NCBI RefSeq assembly: GCF_003030465.1
Contig: NZ_CP028339.1
Coordinates: 558,001-622,000, forward strand
Reading direction: 5' to 3'
DNA: 64,000 nt
From: Thauera aromatica K172
GTDB taxonomy: Bacteria > Pseudomonadota > Gammaproteobacteria > Burkholderiales > Rhodocyclaceae
In this document: piece after piece, positions 23,838 through 31,610 of the stretch
Layout: each line of letters begins with the position of its first letter
How positions within the stretch are numbered: position 1 is the first letter of the stretch
The notes under the pieces: generated by a model
Told to the model about the DNA's origin: nothing
Database searches by the model: none
The model's input: only the letters and a program-made list of their open reading frames with translations
Position numbers and translations under genes: made by a program

Positions 23838-24443
23838 ATGGATACCGATCCGCGCCAGTTCGCTCCTGCCACCGCCCGCAACCGCGACTTCATCCTGCCG
23901 ATCCTGCAGCGCGTGCTGCCGGCGACGGGGCAGGTGCTGGAGATCGGCAGCGGCAGCGGAGAACATGCGGTCCATTTCGCCCGCCATCTTCCCGCCCTCC
24001 ACTGGCAGCCGAGCGATGCCGACCCGGCGGCGCTCGGTTCGATCGCGGCCTGGGTCCGGCATGCCGCCCTGCCCAATCTGGCGCTGCCGCTGCACCTCGA
24101 TCTGGGAGCAGCGGCGTGGCCGCTGGCGCAGGCCGATGCGGTGGTGGCGATCAATGTGCTGCACTATTCGCCTTGGTCGTCCACGGCGGCCTTGTTCCGT
24201 GGCGCCGCGAACGTGCTGCAGGCCGCGGGGGTGGTCTATTGTTACGGTCCGTACCGGCGTGGCGGCGCCCACACCGCGCCCAGCAACGCCGCTTTCGATG
24301 CGTGGCTGCGCGGCATCGATCCGCGCTTTGCGGTACGCGACCTGGAAGCGGTCGAGGCACAGGCGCTGGCCTGCGGTTTCCGCCTTGACGAAGTGATCGA
24401 AATGCCAGCGAACAATTTCAGCCTGGTGTTCCGGCGCGGCTGA
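23838..24443 (+). CDS. DUF938 SAM-dependent methyltransferase-like protein
   Basis: 201 residues from ATG (MDTDPRQFAPATARN). The start FAPATARNRDFILPIL and the SAM motif VLEIGSGSGEHAVHFARHLP are characteristic of DUF938 proteins. NVLHYSPWSSTAALFRG and VYCYGPYRRGGAHTAPSNAAFD are further family blocks. Substrate unknown. An upstream in-frame ATG near 23673 would add a non-conserved extension overlapping the neighbour's promoter, so it was not used. Confidence 0.85.
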   Translation: MDTDPRQFAPATARNRDFILPILQRVLPATGQVLEIGSGSGEHAVHFARHLPALHWQPSDADPAALGSIAAWVRHAALPNLALPLHLDLGAAAWPLAQADAVVAINVLHYSPWSSTAALFRGAANVLQAAGVVYCYGPYRRGGAHTAPSNAAFDAWLRGIDPRFAVRDLEAVEAQALACGFRLDEVIEMPANNFSLVFRRG

Positions 24444-24492
24444 ACGGAGGGCGGCCGGGGCACAGGCGGAACCGCGACGAAAGGAGGAACCC

Positions 24493-25557
24493 ATGGACGA
24501 ATCGGATACGCGGCGCGCGGCACGGGCGGGGGGCGAGGCGCCGGCCGCGGGCAGCCCGGCCGGCGCCGGGCGGGTCGATATCGGCGTCTGCCGGTCGCTG
24601 CGCATCACCTGCATTTCCGAAACCGGCTGGCACGACACCGGCGCGTTGCTCGGCGACATCAAGGCGGCTGGCGGAATGCAGGCGAACCAGTGGGAGACCG
24701 CCTGGCGACCAGGCAACGGCGCCGGCAGCGCGAGCCTGATCGAGATCGAGACGGTGGATGGGGACGGGTACCGGATCCTGCTCGATACCGGCTGGGACCC
24801 GGACTACATGGCCGAGCGCTTCGCCGCGACCGGCGTCGATGTGCTGCTGCGCCGAGGTGAAATCGACCTGTTGCTGGTTTCGCACGAGCACTTCGATCAT
24901 TTCTGGGGGCTGGAAGCGGTGCTGCGACTGCGGCCGGACATCGCCATCGCGCTGCCGGCGAGCCTGCGCGACGAAGGGCGGGCCTTCCTGCGCGGAGGGG
25001 CGTTCGCCCCCGCCGGCGCGCGCAACGGCATTGCCCACACCGGCCGGCTGCTCTGGCACGGCGCGGACGAAGTGCATCGGCTGGCCGACGGCGTCGCTGC
25101 GGTCGCCTTCGATCTGCCGATCGCGCTCGGCGTGCGCGGCGAGCAGTCGCTGTACGTCAATGTCGCCGGCAAGGGCATCGTCTGCATCACCGGCTGCTGC
25201 CATCAGGGGGTCGAGCGTTTCGCGCAGTTCGCGCGCGACCGCCTGGCCGGTGGCGAGCGCCTCCACGGCCTGTATGGCGGCCTGCACCTCGCCCCGTTCG
25301 GGCCGCTCGACGATGCGGCGCAGGCGGCGATCCGGAACCTGGCCGAATACGGTTTCGAGCGGATCGCCTGCAACCACTGCACCGGCGCGGCGGCGGTGGA
25401 AAAGATGATCGAACTGGGCTACCCGGTGGCGCGCGGCAGCGGCGGTTCCGGCTCGGCAGGCGAGCGCTACATCGGCAACGGCGACCAGCTCCGCTTCGGC
25501 TGCGGGATTGAAGACGCAACGACACGAGCTGCTTCGTGCTGCACCAACCGGAGGTGA
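24493..25557 (+). CDS. Metallo-beta-lactamase-fold hydrolase
   Basis: 354 residues. The zinc site is clear: SHEHFDHFWGLE (HxHxDH), GCCHQG and the C-terminal CNHCTG, with YGGLHL between. This pattern fits the branch annotated as dihydropterin-ribofuranosyl-aminobenzene-phosphate synthase-like or AdpA-type MBL proteins; the true substrate is unknown. The last ~18 residues after GNGDQLRFG look unrelated to the fold and are encoded over sequence that on the other strand resembles a HipB-like gene. The natural C-terminus may therefore have been replaced when the accessory region to the right was acquired. Confidence 0.82.
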   Translation: MDESDTRRAARAGGEAPAAGSPAGAGRVDIGVCRSLRITCISETGWHDTGALLGDIKAAGGMQANQWETAWRPGNGAGSASLIEIETVDGDGYRILLDTGWDPDYMAERFAATGVDVLLRRGEIDLLLVSHEHFDHFWGLEAVLRLRPDIAIALPASLRDEGRAFLRGGAFAPAGARNGIAHTGRLLWHGADEVHRLADGVAAVAFDLPIALGVRGEQSLYVNVAGKGIVCITGCCHQGVERFAQFARDRLAGGERLHGLYGGLHLAPFGPLDDAAQAAIRNLAEYGFERIACNHCTGAAAVEKMIELGYPVARGSGGSGSAGERYIGNGDQLRFGCGIEDATTRAASCCTNRR

Positions 25558-25561
25558 TCCG

Positions 25562-25760
25562 GCGGCCGTCGATGGCAGGCCGGTGAGTTGGAGCTCTCCA
25601 TCCAGGGCCTCGATCACGCGAAGCACGTTTTCCAGCCTCAGGGTGGACTTGCCTGCTTCAAGGTCGACGATGAAACGCACACCAACGCCTGCCACCAGAG
25701 CCAGCTGGGGCTGCGTCAGACCCAGTCGCTTGCGAGGCCTCTTATTCCTTACTACAATTG
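25562..25760 (-). pseudogene. HipB/Y4mF-like XRE antitoxin remnant
   Basis: Translating the minus strand gives RPRKRLGLTQPQLALVAGVG, then RFIVDLEAGKSTLRLENVLR and VIEALDGELQLTGLPS. This is a helix-turn-helix of the HipB/Y4mF type, which reads GLTQ.QLA.LAG...RF...LE.GK.TL in intact members. There is no ATG at a sensible position, and the frame runs without a stop into the antisense of the MBL gene, so it is probably a truncated relic. It is divergent from the vapBC-type pair and shares its promoter region. Confidence 0.5.
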
Positions 25761-25771
25761 TTTTTGTAAGG
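25747..25771 (+). promoter_or_regulatory. Inverted repeat upstream of vapBC, likely autoregulatory operator
   Basis: CCTTAC and GTAAGG form a 6-bp inverted repeat around a core containing the palindrome ACAATTGT. It ends just before the ribosome site AAAGGAGC of the antitoxin gene. The position fits an operator bound by the AbrB/VapB-type antitoxin; it also overlaps the upstream edge of the divergent HipB-like relic. Confidence 0.45.
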
Positions 25772-25787
25772 AAAAAAGGAGCTTCTC

Positions 25788-26009
25788 ATGTCGCTCGCCA
25801 CACTCACCAGCAAAGGGCAGGTGACCATCCCCATCGATGTGCGCGAAGCGCTCGACCTGCGGCCCCAGGACAAGGTGAACTTCACGGTGCTGCCTGACGG
25901 CACGGTCATCCTTCGGGCGAAGAAGCGCGCCCTGGAGGACATGGCCGGCCTGCTGCAGGCGCCCGAGGGGGGCAGCGTGAGCACCGGCGACATGAAGGCC
26001 TGGCGCTGA
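25788..26009 (+). CDS. vapB: AbrB/VapB-family antitoxin
   Basis: 73 residues with a SpoVT-AbrB swapped-hairpin DNA-binding domain at the N-terminus (TLTSKGQVTIPIDVREALDL, then VNFTVLPDGTVILRAKK). A C-terminal tail should wrap the toxin. Good ribosome site (AAAGGAGC). The stop codon TGA shares its A with the ATG of the PIN-domain gene, the usual antitoxin-first coupling. It probably represses its own operon through the adjacent inverted repeat. Confidence 0.88.
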   Translation: MSLATLTSKGQVTIPIDVREALDLRPQDKVNFTVLPDGTVILRAKKRALEDMAGLLQAPEGGSVSTGDMKAWR

Positions 26010-26416
26010 TGCCCTCGGTCGATACCAACGTCCTCGTGCGCTATCTGGTACGCGATGACTCGGAGCAGTACCGGCAAGCCGTCGCGTGCATCCAGGGCGC
26101 GCTTGCTGCGGGCGAGTGCATCCACCTCACCCGGACCGTGATCCTGGAGCTCGAATGGGTGCTGAGGTCACGGTACCGTTTCGACAAGACGACGGTCCTC
26201 ACGACGCTGCGCGCACTTCTGGAGGCGAGGAATGTGTCGTTCGAGGCGGAAGGGGCGGTCGAGTATGCATGCTATCTGTATGACCACGGTGCCGCCGATT
26301 TTGCCGATGCGCTGCATCTTGCCTGTTGCAGCGCAGAGCAGGCGCTGCCCTTTCTGACCTTCGACGAGAAGGCGGCCCGGCTCGCGGGCGCACGCAGGGT
26401 GGCAGCCACGTCCTGA
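26009..26416 (+). CDS. vapC: PIN-domain ribonuclease toxin (VapC family)
   Basis: This 135-residue PIN domain has the acidic metal-binding residues at SVDTNVLVRYL (Asp near residue 4), ILELEWVL (Glu), and DHGAADFADALH (Asp pair) with the closing FLTFDEKAARL. Family members cleave tRNA or rRNA when free of antitoxin. It overlaps the antitoxin gene by one base. All catalytic acids appear intact, so the pair is probably functional. Confidence 0.88.
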   Translation: MPSVDTNVLVRYLVRDDSEQYRQAVACIQGALAAGECIHLTRTVILELEWVLRSRYRFDKTTVLTTLRALLEARNVSFEAEGAVEYACYLYDHGAADFADALHLACCSAEQALPFLTFDEKAARLAGARRVAATS

Positions 26417-26423
26417 TAGCTTA

Positions 26424-26665
26424 CGAGAGTGGGCACCGACCGTCGATTGCCGGCGGTTGGCGATCGGCGCCGTGCCGACCTGCCAGTGCCCGCGCAGCCT
26501 GACTGCGGCGGTCTCGGCTTCGCCCAGCGACGAAACCGCGAACTGCCCGGGCTGCGTCGGTGGGGTCTTGATGTCTGCAGCATCGAAGCAGGCTTCGAGT
26601 GCGACGTAGCGCTCCAGATGCTTGGTGATGTGCTCGGTCACCTGTTCGAGCTTGCGCTTAGGCAT
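26424..26665 (-). other. Unrecognised remnant in a 520-bp stretch without a clear gene
   Basis: Between vapC and the BrxR-like stub lies about 520 bp. On the minus strand an ATG at 26665 opens a frame beginning MPKRKLEQVTEHITKHLERY, with LEACFDAADIKTPPTQPGQF and GEAETAAVRLRGHWQVGTAP downstream. This stretch looks protein-like but then runs antisense into vapC, so its natural end is missing. I recognise no family. It could be the 5' part of a lost gene or spurious. Confidence 0.25.
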
Positions 26666-26942
26666 GGGTGCAATTTTGCGAAATTCCAGCAGGGCCAGCG
26701 GGCTGTGGCTTCTTGAGGGGGGCGGGGGTGCTCCTCTCATGTTGTGCCGAACGGTGGTGCGAAGCTCTACTTCGTTCATGATTCGCGTCTTTCCCCGTGA
26801 TTCTGTCGATCGCACTGCACAGCGTGGTGGTTGCACCCGGAAACCCAACCTGATCAAAAAGATCATGATCTATACCGCTGTGGATGTCGCCGCTAGAATC
26901 CAACGTCATCATGAAAGCCGCGAGAATCCGTTGGGAACAGAC

Positions 26943-27203
26943 GTGCAGGAGCCGGGAGGGGCGCAAAAGGAGCGCCTCGTCCACTTAGATTTCAGACTCT
27001 TCTTCCTTGGCGAGGTGTCCCGCGCGGGCATCTCGGGAAGATTCGACGTCGCCCCTGCCGTGGCCACGAGGGATCTCGCACGCTATCGGGCTCTCGCACC
27101 CGGCAACATCCGCTTCGATGGAAGCCCGGAGACCTGCCGCCGCGCTGCGCATGGGTTCCGCCAGCGTTGCTGTCCGCCTTATCAGCAATCTGAGGCTCTC
27201 TAA
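26943..27203 (+). pseudogene. BrxR/CapW-type WYL regulator, N-terminal stub
   Basis: The frame encodes KERLVHLDFRLFFLGEVSRA, then GRFDVAPAVATRDLARYRAL and APGNIRFDGSPETC. This matches the winged-helix N-terminus of BrxR/CapW-family transcription factors, which normally continue into a WYL domain of about 200 residues. Here homology stops after about 60 residues and the frame closes at 27203, so the effector domain is lost. In intact loci these proteins repress adjacent phage-defence genes. The next gene downstream is a helicase fusion that looks like such a system, so its repressor has probably decayed. Confidence 0.55.
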
Positions 27204-27262
27204 CATGCACAAGCATCACAACCGCTTACCCTGCCCGGCTCCCCGCTGAGGCGAGCCCGCCC

Positions 27263-30200
27263 ATGACCTCCTCCATCTGCTACTACGACAAGAACGCAGC
27301 CCACTTTGCCGAGGACACGCTGAGCGTGGACATGTCGGAGCTGCGCAGCCGTTTCCTCGCGCACGTCCCAATGGGCGGGCTGATCCTCGATGCTGGCTGC
27401 GGAGCGGGGCGTGACAGTAAAGCCTTTCTGGAAGCGGGTTTTCGGGTGCGTGCTTTTGATGCGTCTGCCGAACTTGTCCGCCTTGCGCAGATTCACATCG
27501 GACAACCGGTAGCGGTGCGCCGCTTCGAGGACGTCACCGAACGCAGTCACTACGATGGCATATGGGCGTGCGCTAGTCTGCTGCATGTTGTTGACGCCGA
27601 CCTGCCATTTATGCTCGCACGCTTGTGGGCGGGCCTCAAGCCGGGCGGTGTGTTCTATCTCAGCTTCAAGTACGGCGAAGGTGAACGCCACGACGGCGAG
27701 CGCCACTTCACTGACGCGACCGAGGAACGACTCGGTGAATGGAGCGCTGGTCTGCCGGAAGTGGAGTCAGTTGAATGTTGGATCACGCGGGATCAACGAC
27801 CCGAGCGCAGCGAGAAATGGCTCAATGGACTGCTGCGGCGCAAAACGATACCCACCGGCCGGCTCTTCACCGGTGATCCGCAGCATCCGCTGCTGTCTCA
27901 GCTCTGCCGCTCCATCGCGCGCGCGGACGAGATTGACCTCGCGGTGTCCTTCGTGCAGCCGAGCGGCCTGCGCCTGCTGCTGCCTGACCTGCACGACGCT
28001 CTTGCCCGCCAGGCTGCGGAATCGAGATTGCCGGCGCGCGTCCGCATCCTCACCAGCGACTACCTCGATATCACCGACCCGAAGGCATTGCGACTGCTGG
28101 TTTTGTTGCAGGGACAAGGCGCCCAAGTGCGAATATTCGAGGCACGCGGGTGCAGCTTCCACCTCAAGACCTACCTCTTCACTCACTTTGCGGAGCAGAG
28201 CGAGTTGCACGGAACCGTCTTCGTCGGTTCCAGCAACATCAGTCGTTCTGCGCTGACCGATGGGCTGGAGTGGAACTACCGCGTCGACTACCCCGGCGAT
28301 GACGGTTTTCTTGAGGCACGGGCCCGCTTCGAAGAGATCTTCCACGACTCACGCACGTTCGAGCTCACTGACGCCTGGATCGACCGCTACGAAATGCGCC
28401 GCCTGCCGCCGCGTCCCGCCGAGCTGAGTGTCGACGATAACGAAAAACCGCCCACCCCGACGCCGATTCAGAACGAAGCCCTCGCAGCGCTCACCCACAC
28501 CCGCCGCGAGGGTTATCGGCGTGGCCTCGTCGTGCTTGCCACGGGCCTCGGAAAGACCTGGCTCGCTGCCTTCGACGCTGAGCAGATGGGGGCCCGCCGA
28601 GTACTCTTCGTCGCCCATCGCGAGGAGATCCTCAACCAGGCCGCTGATACCTTTGTGCGCATCCGCCCCCGCGCGCACGTTGGCTTTTACATGGGGCAGA
28701 CCCGCGACACCCAGGTCGACGTGCTGTGCGCTTCGGTGCAGACGCTCGGCCGTAATGCTCATCTTGAGCGCTTCGCGCCGCAGCACTTCGACTACATCGT
28801 CGTCGACGAATTTCACCACGCTGCAGCGCCCACCTATCGGCGGTTGCTAGCCCATTTCGCGCCGCAATTCCTGCTTGGGCTTACTGCTACACCGGATCGC
28901 ACCGACCAGTCGGATATTCTGTCTTTATGCGACGACAACCTCGTCTTCGACCGCAACCTGTTTGCGGGTATAGAAGCCGGGCTGCTTGCGCCCTTTCATT
29001 ACTACGGGATCTGGGACGAGTCGGTCAATTACAAGGAGATCCCCTGGCGCAACGGCCGCTTTGACCCGGACAGGCTGTCGAACAAACTGGCAACCCTCGC
29101 CCGCGCCCGTCATGCCCTCGAGGAATGGCGTAAGCGTGCCCAGCAGCGAACCCTTGCCTTCTGCGTGTCGATTCGCCACGCAGAGTTCATGGCGACGCAG
29201 TTCCGCCTGCAAGGCATCGAAGCTGCCGCCGTCTACGCCGGCTCCGAACTCGCACGCGGTGAAGCGCTGGAGCAACTCGCCGACGGTCGGCTTGCGGTGA
29301 TTTTCTCGGTCGATCTTTTCAACGAAGGTGTTGATCTACCCGCGATCGACACCGTCCTGATGCTGCGGCCCACCGAATCGAAAATTCTCTTCCTGCAACA
29401 ACTCGGCCGTGGCCTGCGCCGGGCTGAAGGCAAGGAGCGCCTGGTGGTGCTCGACTTCATCGGCAACCACCACAGCTTCCTGCATAAGCCGCAGGCGCTC
29501 GGACAGATCGGTAGCGCGTACAAGCAGTTGGCCGAGTTCGCGCGGAAGATTGAAGCTCGCCGGCTCGAGCTGCCAACGGGCTGCTACATCAATTTTGAAC
29601 TGGAGTTGATTGACTTCCTCAAGTCGCTCGATGGGGATGGTATCGCCCGCGACTACGAGGCCCTGCGTGAGGGGCTGGGGCGTCGCCTGACGCTGGCGGA
29701 GTTTTATCGCAGCGGCGCCAACCTTGGGCGAATGCGGAAGGAATACGTGAGTTGGTTCGGGCTCGTGCAAGCAATGGCGGATCTCGACGAGGCAGAATCC
29801 GCCATCCTCGATACCCACCAAGGCATGCTGTGCGAACTCGAAACCACCTCGATGACCAAAAGCTTCAAGATGGTCCTGCTCGAAGCCTTCCAGGAACTCG
29901 ACGGCTGGCGTATTGCGCCTGCCCTCGCGCAACTTGCCGAACGCTCATGGCAGATTATGCAACGCCGCCGGCCGTTGCTCGCGGACCTTCCCGACACCCT
30001 CGAGGACACCCAAGACGGAACGAGTGTCGGCTGGCAACGCTACTGGCGCGACAATCCGGTGAATGCCTGGATCGGCGGCAACCAAGCTGCGGGGAAAAGC
30101 AACCTGTTCCGCACTCGAAACGATCACTTCGAGCCCTCTTTCCAGGTCGTGCCCGAACAGCAGGAAACGCTGACGGAAATGGTGCAGGAGCTGATCGACT

Positions 30201-31123
30201 ATCGCCTTGCCGCCTATGAAGCGCGGCGCGCGTCTACGACCATCCCCGACAACGTGATCCCCTTCCGGCGTGAACGTCCGGAAGGGGGCGAGCTTCCCTA
30301 TTTCCCCAATCTGCGCATCGCTTGCGGCCACTTCCGTACCGCAAGCACCGACGCTGAAGAGCATCGCCGCATAGGTTCCGGCTACGGCCGCCTCGACCCT
30401 ACCCGCCACTTTATCGCCCGCGCGTCGGGCAATTCGATGAACGGCGGCAAGCACCCGATCCGCGACGGCGACTATCTGCTCCTCGAACTCGTCAGTCCGA
30501 CCAGCGCCGGCTCGATTACCGGCAGCATCATGGCGATCGAGCGTCAGGGTCGAGCAGGGGACGATCAATATCTTCTGCGCGTCGTCACCAAACACCGTGA
30601 TGGCAGCTACGTCCTCGTTGCCAATAATCCGGATTACGAAGACATCCATGTCACGCCCGAAATGGCCGACGAACTACGCACACTCGCGCGCCTGAAGGCA
30701 GTCATTGATCCGCTTGATCTTGCTGTGGGCGAATCCTTCATGCGCGAGGACATTCCAGCGTTGTTCGACGAGGTCTTCAACCCCGGAAACTGGAACAGCG
30801 GGCATGTTGTGCTACCCGAGCGGAACGCTCACGTGCTCCTCGTTACCCTCAACAAGCAGGGCAAGTCGGAAGATCACCGCTACCTGGATCGGTGGGTCGA
30901 CGAGCACACGTTCCAATGGTCGAGCCAGAACTCGACGACGCCGGAGAGCAAGCGCGGCCGGGAGGTTATCGAGCACGAGAAAATGGGTATCACGCTACAT
31001 CTTTTCGTGCGAGAAACGAAGTTGTCAGGCGGTAAGGCAGCGCCATTCATGTATTGCGGAAGGGGTCGGTACAAGGCACACAACGGGAGCGCGCCGATGA
31101 GCGTTTTGCTTGAAGTGGGATAA
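27263..31123 (+). CDS. Methyltransferase-PLD-helicase-S24-DUF3427 fusion, putative phage defence
   Basis: 1286 residues. Domains in order: class I SAM methyltransferase (about 1-190; LILDAGCGAGRDSKAFLEAG); phospholipase-D-like nuclease domain (about 200-370; FHLKTYLF and FVGSSNISRS, an HxK motif plus GSSN); SF2 helicase (about 400-760; Walker A LATGLGKT near 430, DEFHH near 515, LTATPDRTD near 541, QQLGRGLRRA near 712); a LexA/S24-like domain (about 1040-1130; ARASGNSMNGG); and a DUF3427-type C-terminus (GNWNSGHVVLPERNAHVLLV). The S24 Ser-Met is present, but the usual catalytic Lys position appears to be Leu, so it may only bind. PLD-helicase-DUF3427 proteins occur in defence islands. An extra methyltransferase and an S24 domain in one chain is striking. 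No partner gene is left. Confidence 0.82.
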   Translation: MTSSICYYDKNAAHFAEDTLSVDMSELRSRFLAHVPMGGLILDAGCGAGRDSKAFLEAGFRVRAFDASAELVRLAQIHIGQPVAVRRFEDVTERSHYDGIWACASLLHVVDADLPFMLARLWAGLKPGGVFYLSFKYGEGERHDGERHFTDATEERLGEWSAGLPEVESVECWITRDQRPERSEKWLNGLLRRKTIPTGRLFTGDPQHPLLSQLCRSIARADEIDLAVSFVQPSGLRLLLPDLHDALARQAAESRLPARVRILTSDYLDITDPKALRLLVLLQGQGAQVRIFEARGCSFHLKTYLFTHFAEQSELHGTVFVGSSNISRSALTDGLEWNYRVDYPGDDGFLEARARFEEIFHDSRTFELTDAWIDRYEMRRLPPRPAELSVDDNEKPPTPTPIQNEALAALTHTRREGYRRGLVVLATGLGKTWLAAFDAEQMGARRVLFVAHREEILNQAADTFVRIRPRAHVGFYMGQTRDTQVDVLCASVQTLGRNAHLERFAPQHFDYIVVDEFHHAAAPTYRRLLAHFAPQFLLGLTATPDRTDQSDILSLCDDNLVFDRNLFAGIEAGLLAPFHYYGIWDESVNYKEIPWRNGRFDPDRLSNKLATLARARHALEEWRKRAQQRTLAFCVSIRHAEFMATQFRLQGIEAAAVYAGSELARGEALEQLADGRLAVIFSVDLFNEGVDLPAIDTVLMLRPTESKILFLQQLGRGLRRAEGKERLVVLDFIGNHHSFLHKPQALGQIGSAYKQLAEFARKIEARRLELPTGCYINFELELIDFLKSLDGDGIARDYEALREGLGRRLTLAEFYRSGANLGRMRKEYVSWFGLVQAMADLDEAESAILDTHQGMLCELETTSMTKSFKMVLLEAFQELDGWRIAPALAQLAERSWQIMQRRRPLLADLPDTLEDTQDGTSVGWQRYWRDNPVNAWIGGNQAAGKSNLFRTRNDHFEPSFQVVPEQQETLTEMVQELIDYRLAAYEARRASTTIPDNVIPFRRERPEGGELPYFPNLRIACGHFRTASTDAEEHRRIGSGYGRLDPTRHFIARASGNSMNGGKHPIRDGDYLLLELVSPTSAGSITGSIMAIERQGRAGDDQYLLRVVTKHRDGSYVLVANNPDYEDIHVTPEMADELRTLARLKAVIDPLDLAVGESFMREDIPALFDEVFNPGNWNSGHVVLPERNAHVLLVTLNKQGKSEDHRYLDRWVDEHTFQWSSQNSTTPESKRGREVIEHEKMGITLHLFVRETKLSGGKAAPFMYCGRGRYKAHNGSAPMSVLLEVG

Positions 31124-31320
31124 GTCGGCCGCAGCGGAGTTGGCTTCCGGCGTGTTGCTCCTGCTCAAATGCTGGGTTGAGCAGGTTTACCGCAAGGTGG
31201 GCCCCGGGATGGGTGTTAGAGGATAGGCCGGATGGGGCGATGAGCGGTCTCCGCTGCCGGAATCGTGGGACGCATCCCCGCCCGAAACCCGGCAATGGAC
31301 CTGCCCCACGGATCGAAAGC
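31124..31320. other. Intergenic stretch without gene
   Basis: About 200 bp between the helicase fusion and the tRNA-Met-derived repeat. I see no convincing gene or RNA in it. A short inverted repeat (CTGCTCAA...TTGAGCAG) near 31162-31185 could be a weak terminator for the helicase gene but lacks a T-run. Confidence 0.4.
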
Positions 31321-31345
31321 AAAAAGGCCGACGCAGGGTCGGCCT
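31321..31345 (-). terminator. Terminator, probably the original one of tRNA-Met
   Basis: On the minus strand AGGCCGAC-CCTGC-GTCGGCCT is followed by TTTTTGC. It lies just outside the left island repeat, where the 3' end of the tRNA-Met gene would be if the island were excised. It is therefore likely the chromosomal terminator now separated from its tRNA by the 26-kb insertion. Confidence 0.65.
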
Positions 31346-31350
31346 AAGTG

Positions 31351-31409
31351 CTTGAATTCGTTGGTGGTGATGGGCGGAATCGAACCGCCGGCCTATGGGT
31401 TATGAATCC
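31351..31409 (-). repeat. Left attachment repeat (3' half of tRNA-Met)
   Basis: 59 bp that match 57277-57335 with two mismatches. They comprise the last 48 nt of tRNA-Met (anticodon loop to CCA) plus 11 flanking bases. Homology ends abruptly in the anticodon stem. This is the partial tRNA copy left by integration into the 3' half of a tRNA gene. Confidence 0.88.
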
Positions 31410-31489
31410 GTATTTCGGGGGCGGCCTGTGGGTTAATATACCTTAATAACTCTTTACGAAACAAGGCGCTTATACGATACTCACCTTAA

Positions 31490-31591
31490 CGGGCTAACAC
31501 GATTTTAGACGGTTTTTGACGTGGAATGTTAGCCCGATGTTAGCCCGATGTTAGCCCGATGTTAGCCCGATGTTAGCCCGATGTTAGCCCG
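31490..31591 (+). repeat. Six tandem 11-bp repeats plus one inverted copy (putative integrase arm sites)
   Basis: The unit ATGTTAGCCCG occurs six times without spacer at 31526-31591, ending about 20 bp before the integrase start. An inverted copy of its core (CGGGCTAACA) is at 31490-31499. The same core TGTTAGCCCG appears twice at 57220-57240 inside the other end. The 11-bp period is close to a helical turn. Arm-type binding by the integrase, and autoregulation of its promoter, is the best reading. Confidence 0.6.
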
Positions 31592-31610
31592 GATGATGCG
31601 AGGTGAGTAA

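Noticed and set aside
25748..26125. Minus-strand frame over vapB and the start of vapC
   Set aside because: Antisense to a well-supported toxin-antitoxin pair; only the separate HipB-like frame to its left has motif support.
31526..31591. Possible CRISPR-like array
   Set aside because: The units are 11 bp and contiguous with no spacers, and are shared with the other island end, so recombinase sites fit better.
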